NCBI RefSeq assembly: GCF_018881715.1
Contig: NZ_JACVPW010000004.1
Span: forward strand, 1 to 41,653
DNA: 41,653 bases
Reading direction: 5' to 3'
Origin: Polynucleobacter parvulilacunae
GTDB taxonomy: Bacteria; Pseudomonadota; Gammaproteobacteria; Burkholderiales; Burkholderiaceae
This document shows, in pieces, positions 35,092 to 41,653 of this stretch. A program made the translations under genes and the position numbers. Within the stretch, counting starts at the first letter, position 1; the number at the start of each line of letters is the position of its first letter. The notes beneath the pieces were generated by a model, which saw only the letters and a list, made by a program, of their open reading frames with translations, made no database searches and was not told the origin of the DNA.

Positions 35092-36258
35092 ATGGTTGAT
35101 AAAGGCAATTTTCTCAGTAGGTTTGTAGTCGATTTGTATCGACGTGCAGCCGGAAACCAGTCATCACTTGACTTGCCCATAAGAGTGATTGACTCGCCTA
35201 TTGTGGCGGATGAAATATTTAAAAACTTAGAAAAATTCATTAAGAACTATGCATTTTTTGAAAAATTATCTAAAGGAAGGCTCTCTACCAGTGGTGACAT
35301 GTGGGAGAAGCGCGCTAGATTAACGCAAGCTTTTTATCACCAATCAACTCATAAAATTACTGATGAAGAAATTATTGCTATTTATAGACGAAATCTAAGA
35401 AAACCCTTCGATGGTGAGCTAGGTTCTTTAAGAAAGGCATTGATTCAATCTGCTACAGAAGTAATATTTTTAAGTTATGGATTTAGGCCTTCATTTCCCT
35501 GGAGCGAGAAGATAGCGCAAGAAATGATTGGATTGCTTCGTGATGAGCAAATTGAGGCTTGGATAAACCCTCTTTATGGACTGGACTCAAAAAATACTCA
35601 ACTTCAAGAAGGTTATTTAAAAATTAAAGAACTGTGGCAGCAGGATTTGGAAGCTAAAGAATTCTTAGGTAAGCTTACATTGGCTGCCTATGATATCCCT
35701 GGTTTTGATGCTGTTGGCGAGTTGATTCAAAATGTATTTGCTGCTATTGAAACCACTGCTTCAGCAGTAATGTGGTCTATTGATGTTCTGGGTAGAAATC
35801 CAGATTATTTGAACGCATTAATAAAAGACGTTGATGGATTATTGGATGTATTTTTGGATGAAGTGCTGCGTTTATATCCGCCGCTCCCTTTTGTGACGAG
35901 AGTTGCAATTAGCGATTGCACTGTCCGTGGAGTGGAATTTAAAAAAGGGGAGCATATCGTTATTTCTATTGTTGGCATAAATTGCCATCGTGATTATTGG
36001 TCGGACCCACTTCAATTTAAATTTCCCCGAGATGAATTTGTTAACGGTACTTACGACAATATTGCCTATAGGCCTTTTATTAGCGGCCCACGAGTATGTG
36101 CGGGTATGAAATTGGCTAAGCGAGAGTTAAAGTCTGCGCTATTAGTGGCATTGCAACTTTTTAATATTAAAGAAATTAAAGTTGCACTTAGTCTCGATCA
36201 CGGCTTAACTTGCATGCCTAGAACGCCTCTTGAAAATTATCTTGAACGAATTAGCTAG
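35092..36258 (+). CDS. Cytochrome P450
   Basis: The product has 388 residues, slightly short for the family (400-450) but with all core elements. There is a C-helix WEKRARLTQAFYH; an I-helix AAIETTASAVMW around E220 (the usual Gly of the oxygen-binding AG-x-E/D-T motif is Ala-Ile here); the K-helix E257-VLR260 in DEVLRLYPPLPFVTR; and the haem loop RPFISGPRVCAGMKLAKRE with Cys336 as the iron ligand. It has no N-terminal membrane anchor, so it is a soluble bacterial monooxygenase needing separate redox partners, none of which is encoded nearby. A substrate cannot be read from the sequence. Its place in an operon with a giant autotransporter and a HlyC-like protein suggests fatty acid or side-chain hydroxylation linked to surface protein modification (inference). 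Confidence 0.93.
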   Translation: MVDKGNFLSRFVVDLYRRAAGNQSSLDLPIRVIDSPIVADEIFKNLEKFIKNYAFFEKLSKGRLSTSGDMWEKRARLTQAFYHQSTHKITDEEIIAIYRRNLRKPFDGELGSLRKALIQSATEVIFLSYGFRPSFPWSEKIAQEMIGLLRDEQIEAWINPLYGLDSKNTQLQEGYLKIKELWQQDLEAKEFLGKLTLAAYDIPGFDAVGELIQNVFAAIETTASAVMWSIDVLGRNPDYLNALIKDVDGLLDVFLDEVLRLYPPLPFVTRVAISDCTVRGVEFKKGEHIVISIVGINCHRDYWSDPLQFKFPRDEFVNGTYDNIAYRPFISGPRVCAGMKLAKRELKSALLVALQLFNIKEIKVALSLDHGLTCMPRTPLENYLERIS

Positions 36259-36279
36259 CAATATAGAATGGACCAATAA

Positions 36280-36840
36280 ATGACTATTCAACAATTTAAT
36301 GCTAATTATCTAGTGCACGATGACCGTTTATTATTTCGCATTAATACCATTAATGATGAGGAGTATCGCTTTTGGTTTACTCGAAGGGTAACTGTCTTTA
36401 TTTTGACAGCCACAAGACATCTTCTTTCTAAGAATCTTGAAAAGCAGCATACACCTGAGGCCGCAAAGGAGATCGTTCAATTTGGTCAAGAGGCGGCAAA
36501 GGTTGGCCAGACAGGCTCTGATGGTAAATTATCTGCGTTACCCTTTAAGCCCGCTAGTATTTATCCGGTTGGTACTGATCCTATACTAGTGATGGATGTA
36601 AAGTGTTCGATGGCGAAGGAGGGTGCTGAAGATGTATTGCTTTTGGATCTTATGCTTCCAGCCGGAGGTGCCCTGAATTTAAAGATGGCTGGTAATACAC
36701 TTCATGCAATGTGCGCTCTTCTTACTCAGTTGGCTGAACATGCTCAATGGCTTTTGGCAGCGCCTGAAGGTAGCCAGGATATGACTACAGGATCAGAGCC
36801 TAAAAACGTAGGTAATGACGATAAGTCATCCCTGCATTAA
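36280..36840 (+). CDS. Conserved uncharacterised protein of surface-protein loci
   Basis: This 186-residue soluble protein has no signal peptide and no known domain name that I can assign. The N-terminus HDDRLLFRINTINDEEYRFW followed by FTRRVTVFIL resembles a family of small uncharacterised proteobacterial proteins with the pattern DRLLLR-I-x-T-x-x-x-E-x-RFWLTRR, which I recall but cannot name. The middle is charged and helical (EAAKEIVQFGQEAAKVG), then LPFKPASIYPVGTDPILVMD and a C-terminal beta/alpha segment (LLLDLMLPAGGALNLKMAGN). It is the last gene of the autotransporter operon, 21 bases after the P450 gene. Its stop codon directly abuts the stop of the convergent phosphomannomutase gene with no base between. 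Confidence 0.7.
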   Translation: MTIQQFNANYLVHDDRLLFRINTINDEEYRFWFTRRVTVFILTATRHLLSKNLEKQHTPEAAKEIVQFGQEAAKVGQTGSDGKLSALPFKPASIYPVGTDPILVMDVKCSMAKEGAEDVLLLDLMLPAGGALNLKMAGNTLHAMCALLTQLAEHAQWLLAAPEGSQDMTTGSEPKNVGNDDKSSLH

Positions 36841-38226
36841 TTAAAAGGGTAGCTTGGCTTCAGGCTTGGCAGCTAACAACACAGCCTTAAATTCTGCCTG
36901 AATACGGGCAATCGCCGCTTCACTATCTGCTTCAAAGCGCATTACTACTACTGGAGTTGTGTTTGACGGGCGAGCCAAGCCAAAACCGTCGGCATATTCC
37001 ACGCGCACACCATCAATGGTGTTGATAGATTCTGAAGTAGGGAACTTGGCATTCGCTTTGATGGTTTCTAGCAAGGCAAATGGTTCACCTTCAGCGCAAG
37101 CCAGTTGCAATTCTGGTGTACAGATCGCATTTGGTAAATTATTGAGTGTCTGATTAGGGTCTTTCTCTTTTGAGAGGATTTCTAATAGACGAGCACCGGT
37201 GTATAGGCCATCATCAAAACCAAACCAACGGTCTTTAAAGAAGATATGACCAGACATTTCACCGGCAAGTGGTGCGCCAGTTTCTTTAAGCTTGGCTTTA
37301 ACTAAAGAGTGACCCGTTTTCCACATTAAAGGCACACCACCATGCTGTTTCACATAAGTTGCAAGGTTACGCGTGCATTTAACGTCATAAATAATCTGGC
37401 CACCAGGATTGCGTGAGAGCACATCTTTAGCAAATAGCATCATTTGACGGTCTGGGAAAATTACTTGACCATCTTTAGTGACTACACCTAAACGATCAGC
37501 ATCACCATCAAAGGCAAGGCCCAATTCATTATCGGTAGTTTGTAAGTTCTTAATAAGATCTTGCAAGTTCTCAATATGCGCTGGATCTGGATGGTGGTTC
37601 GGAAAATGACCATCAACTTCGCAAAAGAGTTCTTGTACTTCGCAGCCTAAGGCCCTGAAGAGCTTGCCTGCAAAAGCGCCACCAACACCATTACCGCAAT
37701 CCACCACAATCTTCATAGGACGAGCTAGCTTAACGTCGCTCACAATGCGCTCTAAGTACATTGGGAAAATATCAAAGGTGCTTCTCGTCCCTTGACCACT
37801 AGCAAATTGCTTAGCTTCAATGCGCTTACGCAATGCCTGAATTTGATCGCCATAGATTGCAGCACCACCCAGAACCATTTTGAAGCCGTTGTAATTCGGT
37901 GGGTTATGGCTACCGGTAATCATGATGCCGGACTTTGGTTTCTTGCCATTGAGTACCTGGTTGGCGCCAAAGTAGACCATGGGTGTAGCAACCATCCCTA
38001 GATCAATCACATTGATGCCCGTGGAAAGCAATCCTTCAGTTAAAGCCTCAATCAAGCTAGGGCCTGATAAACGACCATCGCGTCCGATCACAATTTCGGT
38101 TTCACCAAGTTCGCGCATCTCAGTACCAAATGCTTGACCAATGAGTTTGGCAATCGATGGATCTAAAGTCTCATCAATAATGCCGCGGATATCATAAGCT
38201 TTGAAAATGGAAGGAGAGAGTTGCAT
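36841..38226 (-). CDS. Phosphomannomutase/phosphoglucomutase
   Basis: The product has 461 residues of the alpha-D-phosphohexomutase superfamily (AlgC/ManB type). The active-site serine lies in GIMITGSHNPPNYNGFK (Ser106), the metal loop in AFDGDADRLG (about 239-246), the sugar-binding loop in GEMSGH (about 322-327), and the phosphate-binding tail near RPSNTTPVVVMRFE. It interconverts hexose-6-phosphates and hexose-1-phosphates (Man and Glc) in the cytoplasm, feeding GDP-Man or UDP-Glc synthesis. Phosphoglucomutase is known to be needed for HMW1 glycosylation in Haemophilus, so this enzyme could supply donor sugar to the GT41 enzyme upstream, besides general LPS/exopolysaccharide supply. It lies downstream of pgi (64-base gap) and is probably cotranscribed with it. 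Confidence 0.93.
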   Translation of the reverse strand: MQLSPSIFKAYDIRGIIDETLDPSIAKLIGQAFGTEMRELGETEIVIGRDGRLSGPSLIEALTEGLLSTGINVIDLGMVATPMVYFGANQVLNGKKPKSGIMITGSHNPPNYNGFKMVLGGAAIYGDQIQALRKRIEAKQFASGQGTRSTFDIFPMYLERIVSDVKLARPMKIVVDCGNGVGGAFAGKLFRALGCEVQELFCEVDGHFPNHHPDPAHIENLQDLIKNLQTTDNELGLAFDGDADRLGVVTKDGQVIFPDRQMMLFAKDVLSRNPGGQIIYDVKCTRNLATYVKQHGGVPLMWKTGHSLVKAKLKETGAPLAGEMSGHIFFKDRWFGFDDGLYTGARLLEILSKEKDPNQTLNNLPNAICTPELQLACAEGEPFALLETIKANAKFPTSESINTIDGVRVEYADGFGLARPSNTTPVVVMRFEADSEAAIARIQAEFKAVLLAAKPEAKLPF

Positions 38227-38266
38227 GAGTGTTCTTTCGATGTCTGGGCTACTGCTGGATCTATAT

Positions 38267-38299
38267 AGCTATTGATAAGCTATTGATAAGCTATTGATT
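38267..38299. repeat. Three tandem copies of an 11-base unit
   Basis: AGCTATTGATA occurs at 38267, 38278 and 38289 (the last copy ends in T). The stop codon of pgi (38291-38293 on the - strand) lies in the third copy. The repeat fills most of the 64-base gap between pgi and the phosphomannomutase gene. Confidence 0.9.
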
Positions 38300-39781
38300 A
38301 AATAAGTTAATACGAGCGGCTGTCACTTCATCAATTCCGGCATCAGCTTGTACCGTGCCATCATTCTTTAAGGCGGCCTCAATCGGCTTTGCTAGTACCT
38401 TGCCAAGCTCAACACCTGGTTGATCAAAGCTATTGATATTCCACAGAGCACCAAGTGCAGCAGTGCGATTCTCATACAGAGCCAGCAAGGCGCCTAGATA
38501 GAAGGCGTTGAGCTTAGGCAGAATGAGTAGGTTGCTAGGGCGTTTGCCTGGATAAGTATTGTTCGGGTTTTGAGTCTTTTTGCCATTGGCTAAGGCTTGT
38601 GCTTGAGCCAGGCAGTTAGACAGCAGAATACGGTGATGCGCTTTTGCCTCAGGCAAATTGCTCATCGGTTCACGTACTGCGATGAAATCAATCGGAATGA
38701 TTTCTGTACCTTGATGCAATAACTGGAAGTAAGAATGCTGTGCATTGCTACCAGAGCTACCAAAGACTACTGGGCATGAGAACTTGACTGGCTTGCCATC
38801 ACGATCGACGCTCTTGCCATTACTTTCCATATCAAGTTGCTGCAACCACTTCGGAAACCAATCCAATGCATCCGCATACGGAATAACAGCATATGACTTG
38901 ATGTGATGTTTCTCTTGCTGATAAAGAAGGCTTAGCGCCATGATCACCGGAAGATTATCTTCAAGAGGAGCAGACTTAAAGTGCTGGTCCATTGCTTGAG
39001 CGCCAGCTAGGAACTGCTTAAAAGTATCAAAGCCATACTGCAGGGCAATTGGTAGACCTACGGCAGACCATACAGAGTAACGGCCGCCGACCCAATCCCA
39101 AAACGGATAGATATGGTCTTGATTAATGCCAAATTCTTCAGCTGCCGGAACGTTTGCCGTTACAGCAAAGAGTGACTTGCTTACTTGGCTATCGGTAAGG
39201 CCATTATTTTTAAGCCATTTCACTACCGCTTTGGCGTTCATGCTGGTCTCAAGCGTCGTAAATGACTTCGAAACAATAATGACTTTAGTGCTATGCGGTA
39301 AAGCGCGTTGCAATATGCGGGCTAAATCAGCGGTATCGATATTCGCCAAGAAATGCATGCGCATCCCGCGGCTCTCAATATCGGGTACATGGGCTAAGGC
39401 TTCAATAGCAAGGCGCGGACCAAAATCAGATCCACCAATACCAATGTGAATGACGTCAGTGACGCCAACCCACTTATTGCATAGAGCTTCAATACGATGC
39501 CAAACTTGAGCAACGTCTGGCATGACATCTTTGCCATTTACCAATACGGGAGATTGGTCAAGGTTGCGCAGGGCAGAGTGAAGCGCAGGGCGGTTTTCAG
39601 AGTTATTCACTGGCTTGCCAGCGAAAAGATCGGCAATAAACTGCTCTAAATGAGCTGCTTTAGCCTGCTTAAAGAGGGATTTCCAGCTGGCAGCATCAAT
39701 GCCTTGATACGCGCTATCTAAAACGATATCTTGGGCGCTAAATAGGGTTTTCAGTTTATCTGCAGCTGGTTTTGAAGACAT
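38291..39781 (-). CDS. pgi: Glucose-6-phosphate isomerase
   Basis: The product has 496 residues, in the shorter bacterial size class (E. coli enzyme 549). It shows GIGGSDFGPRL (114-124), the first signature DWVGGRYSVWSAVGLPIAL (about 228-246), the catalytic-base region GTEIIPIDF and the second signature FDQPGVELGKVLAKPI (about 452-467). It interconverts glucose-6-phosphate and fructose-6-phosphate in the cytoplasm and links glycolysis or gluconeogenesis to nucleotide-sugar synthesis. The gene is divergent from the FAD oxidoreductase gene (100-base gap) and precedes the phosphohexomutase gene on the same strand. Confidence 0.97.
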   Translation of the reverse strand: MSSKPAADKLKTLFSAQDIVLDSAYQGIDAASWKSLFKQAKAAHLEQFIADLFAGKPVNNSENRPALHSALRNLDQSPVLVNGKDVMPDVAQVWHRIEALCNKWVGVTDVIHIGIGGSDFGPRLAIEALAHVPDIESRGMRMHFLANIDTADLARILQRALPHSTKVIIVSKSFTTLETSMNAKAVVKWLKNNGLTDSQVSKSLFAVTANVPAAEEFGINQDHIYPFWDWVGGRYSVWSAVGLPIALQYGFDTFKQFLAGAQAMDQHFKSAPLEDNLPVIMALSLLYQQEKHHIKSYAVIPYADALDWFPKWLQQLDMESNGKSVDRDGKPVKFSCPVVFGSSGSNAQHSYFQLLHQGTEIIPIDFIAVREPMSNLPEAKAHHRILLSNCLAQAQALANGKKTQNPNNTYPGKRPSNLLILPKLNAFYLGALLALYENRTAALGALWNINSFDQPGVELGKVLAKPIEAALKNDGTVQADAGIDEVTAARINLFNQ

Positions 39782-39881
39782 CTATAGATTTTATCAAGAA
39801 GTACCCCAAAACCCACTAAAACACTGAAAATGTTACGATTTCAGGATGCAAATAACAATAATTCAGGGCTTGGGCAGATAA

Positions 39882-41018
39882 ATGGATCAAGTCGACTGTG
39901 TCGTCATCGGTGCCGGGGTCGTCGGCCTGGCCGTTGCGAGAGAAATGGCCCTGCAGGGCAGAGAAACAATTTTGCTTGAGCGGGAAAGCGCTTTTGGCAC
40001 GATCAGCAGCGCCCGTAATAGCGAAGTAATTCATGCTGGCATTTATTACCCCAAGGATTCCCTCAAGGCCAAGCTCTGTGTTGAGGGCAATCGCATGCTC
40101 TACGAGTATTGCCGCACTCACCATGTTGCCACCCAACCTTACGGAAAACTGATCGTAGCTAGTGATGACTCTCAATTAGATGATCTCCAGGCAATTCTGT
40201 ACAAAGCACAGCAAAACCAAGTGCCAGAAATCAAAATGATTACTGGTGATCAGGCTAAAGCAATGGAACCGGAGCTTAATTGTGCGGCAGCAGTTCTCTC
40301 GGCTTCAACAGGCATTGTTGATAGTCATGGATTCATGTTGTCCTTGCTCGGTGGGTTCGAGGATGCTGGCGGCATGATTGCCTATCAATCGCCGCTCATC
40401 AGTGCAAAGCCTCTTGGTGAAAATGCTAAAGATGGATTTGAATTAGAAATCGGCGGCGCAGATGGTATGAAGATTCAAGCGAAGCTTCTGATCAACTGTG
40501 CTGGCATAAGTGCACCAGCGATTGCGAGAAAAATTCAATCCTTAAGCGAAGCGCAAATTCCGAAAGCGTATTTTGCTAAAGGCAATTACTTTTCACTTTC
40601 TGGAAAATCGCCGTTCAAACATTTGATTTATCCCATTCCAGAACCTGGTGGTCTGGGCGTTCATCTGACTTTAGATATGGGCGGGCAGGCTAAGTTTGGA
40701 CCTGATGTTGAATGGCTCGAAATCGATGAAGAAAGCCAAATCGATTACACCGTAAATCCAAAGCGGGGCGAAGGCTTTTATGAGGCCGTAAGACGCTATT
40801 GGCCAGGCCTTAAGGACAACGCACTGCAGCCTGATTACTCAGGTGTGAGGGCGAAAATAGTTCCACCAAATGCGCCCGCAGGAGACTTTTGCTTTAATGC
40901 GCCCAAGGATCACGGCCTAGAAGGACTCTTTAATCTATATGGCTTTGAGTCCCCAGGATTAACCTCCAGCCTAGCTATTGCCAAGTATTTAGAGGGGCAA
41001 ATCAAAAGTTCTCTATAA
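39882..41018 (+). CDS. FAD-dependent oxidoreductase, L-2-hydroxyglutarate oxidase-like
   Basis: The product has 378 residues of the DAO family. The Rossmann dinucleotide motif is VVIGAGVVGLAVAREMAL (GxGxxG at 10-15), ending at LLERE, followed by SSARNSEVIHAGIYYPKDSL, which is characteristic of LhgO-like enzymes. Later there are LLINCAGISAPAIAR and KGNYFSLSG, and the C-terminal FAD loop FNLYGFESPGLTSSLAIAKY. LhgO-type enzymes oxidise L-2-hydroxyglutarate to 2-oxoglutarate and pass electrons to the respiratory chain; related enzymes use other 2-hydroxyacids or glycerol-3-phosphate, so the substrate is probable rather than certain. The gene is alone on its strand and unrelated to the surface-protein genes. 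Confidence 0.88.
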   Translation: MDQVDCVVIGAGVVGLAVAREMALQGRETILLERESAFGTISSARNSEVIHAGIYYPKDSLKAKLCVEGNRMLYEYCRTHHVATQPYGKLIVASDDSQLDDLQAILYKAQQNQVPEIKMITGDQAKAMEPELNCAAAVLSASTGIVDSHGFMLSLLGGFEDAGGMIAYQSPLISAKPLGENAKDGFELEIGGADGMKIQAKLLINCAGISAPAIARKIQSLSEAQIPKAYFAKGNYFSLSGKSPFKHLIYPIPEPGGLGVHLTLDMGGQAKFGPDVEWLEIDEESQIDYTVNPKRGEGFYEAVRRYWPGLKDNALQPDYSGVRAKIVPPNAPAGDFCFNAPKDHGLEGLFNLYGFESPGLTSSLAIAKYLEGQIKSSL

Positions 41019-41019
41019 T
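41014..41019 (+). promoter_or_regulatory. Perfect -10 box, probable tRNA-Ser promoter
   Basis: TATAAT lies 33 bases before the tRNA and overlaps the stop codon of the FAD oxidoreductase gene (TAA at 41016-41018). No good -35 is visible at 16-18 bases upstream, so this is a moderate call. Confidence 0.4.
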
Positions 41020-41024
41020 CTAGG

Positions 41025-41047
41025 GCTTGAATCAAATAGATTCAAGC
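41025..41047. repeat. Perfect 9-bp inverted repeat before tRNA-Ser
   Basis: GCTTGAATC, a 5-base loop AAATA, and GATTCAAGC form a perfect hairpin between the oxidoreductase stop and the tRNA. No T-run follows on either strand, so it is not a standard terminator. It could lie in the tRNA 5' leader as a processing structure or act as a weak transcription boundary. Confidence 0.7.
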
Positions 41048-41051
41048 AAAT

Positions 41052-41141
41052 GGAAGAGTGGCAGAGCGGTTGAATGCACCAGTCTTGAAAACTGGCGAGG
41101 ATGAAAGTCCTCCGTGAGTTCGAATCTCACCTCTTCCGCCA
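41052..41141 (+). tRNA. serT: tRNA-Ser (anticodon UGA)
   Basis: This is a 90-base class II tRNA with a long variable arm. The acceptor GGAAGAG pairs with CTCTTCC, the discriminator is G, and CCA is encoded (41139-41141). The anticodon stem CCAGT/ACTGG encloses the loop CTTGAAA with anticodon TGA, reading UCA and other UCN serine codons. The T-arm contains GTTCGAATC. All parts look intact. Confidence 0.96.
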
Positions 41142-41202
41142 AGTCAATAGGTATTACAAGGCTTTGTGGCAATACAACAGCCTTGTTACCAAAATCGTTA
41201 CC

Positions 41203-41232
41203 AAAGCCATCCTACGGGGTGGCTTTTCTTTT
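41203..41232 (+). terminator. Strong intrinsic terminator after tRNA-Ser
   Basis: AAGCCATCC and GGGTGGCTT form a 9-bp stem (one T-G wobble) closed by a TACG tetraloop of the very stable C(UNCG)G type, followed by TTTTCTTTT. It ends transcription from the tRNA and lies before the convergent AraC-type gene. Confidence 0.88.
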
Positions 41233-41270
41233 GGCGGTGAGGGTCTGCTTTCGGCCAATAGGCATCACTT

Positions 41271-41653
41271 CTACTTTCTCAGGCTCCCGGGCGCATAACC
41301 AAACTTCTTCTTAAATGCGGCGCTGAAGTGGTTCACGTGGGCGTATCCAAGCCTCTTGGCCAAATGCTTAAGGGCAACATTGGATTGTGCAATTACTTTA
41401 TGCGCTGTGTTGAGTCTGTGATTGACTACAAAATTAAAGATGGATTCTCCGTACTCTTGTTGAAACTCATCATTTAGCAAGCGAGGGGATCTATCAAACT
41501 GAGCCGCTAGAGAATTCAGGGTGGGCAGCTTGCCCTCTAGTTCCATAAGGTATTTTTTAATATCTTTTAAACGCTTTTTAGCTTGCCTACTTGTTAGGTC
41601 TTTTTTATCAGGGTTTTCGCACAAGTATTTTGTTAGTTCAGATAAAAACTCTA
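41271..41653 (-). CDS. AraC-family transcriptional regulator (N-terminal part outside window)
   Basis: The frame runs on through the right edge of the window, so only the last 127 or so codons are seen; a TTG at 41622-41624 is internal. The visible part is the DNA-binding domain with two helix-turn-helix units: LNSLAAQFDRSPRLLNDEFQ and the family signature at the end, LKHLAKRLGYAHVNHFSAAF followed by KKKFGYAPGSLRK. The effector or sensor domain and the target genes lie outside. It is convergent with the tRNA unit. Confidence 0.85.
   Translation of the reverse strand, partial: EFLSELTKYLCENPDKKDLTSRQAKKRLKDIKKYLMELEGKLPTLNSLAAQFDRSPRLLNDEFQQEYGESIFNFVVNHRLNTAHKVIAQSNVALKHLAKRLGYAHVNHFSAAFKKKFGYAPGSLRK

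Noticed and set aside
39782..39881. Divergent promoters between pgi and the FAD oxidoreductase gene
   Set aside because: Two promoters must lie in this 100-base gap, but I could not find boxes good enough to place them.
41101..41314. Short open frames over the tRNA and terminator
   Set aside because: They run through the tRNA-Ser and the hairpin, have no ribosome sites and are not plausible proteins.

Overview
The window looks like a chromosomal stretch of a betaproteobacterium. Moderate GC, gene content and protein style fit Burkholderiaceae, most likely a freshwater Polynucleobacter-type organism, but there is no rRNA or other marker here to prove this. The left 36.8 kb is a large surface-protein region read on the + strand. 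The right 4.8 kb is ordinary housekeeping sequence.

Layout. (1) 1-8028: the 3' part of a huge filamentous-haemagglutinin/HMW1-like adhesin with MBG and YDG repeats. Directly behind it are an HMW1C-like (GT41) cytoplasmic N-glycosyltransferase and a translationally coupled periplasmic parvulin. (2) 8088-17797: a small secreted protein, a 1725-residue protein with order TPR - sulfotransferase - TPR - GT9-like glycosyltransferase - TPR - sulfotransferase, a lipoprotein hydrolase, an APS kinase (CysC, the PAPS maker), and three glycosyltransferases with overlapping or abutting ends. A terminator-like hairpin follows. (3) 17967-36840: a 5540-residue type Va autotransporter with an extended signal peptide, a very long Gly/Asn/Ser/Ile-rich solenoid broken by six Cys-pair modules, and a C-terminal barrel. 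Three small-gap genes follow: a HlyC-like protein, a cytochrome P450 and an uncharacterised 186-residue protein. (4) 36841-39781, - strand: phosphomannomutase/phosphoglucomutase and glucose-6-phosphate isomerase. (5) 39882-41653: an FAD oxidoreductase, tRNA-Ser(UGA), a terminator and the 3' end of an AraC-type regulator gene on the - strand.

How it may work together (inference). The adhesin at the left edge is packed with N-x-S/T sites and has a Cys pair at its extreme C-terminus, as in Haemophilus HMW1, and its neighbour is the enzyme that puts hexoses on such sites in the cytoplasm. The following genes add what a longer, sulfated glycan would need: several soluble glycosyltransferases, two PAPS-dependent sulfotransferase domains and a dedicated PAPS-producing kinase. 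The nearby phosphohexomutase can supply hexose-1-phosphate. The giant autotransporter forms a second unit with its own possible modification genes (HlyC-like fold and P450). I regard the sulfation-plus-N-glycosylation adhesin island, and the autotransporter/HlyC-like/P450 operon, as the two candidates for undescribed biology here.

No non-coding stretch exceeds 300 bases. The longest gap is 17798-17966. I see no CRISPR array, insertion sequence or phage gene.
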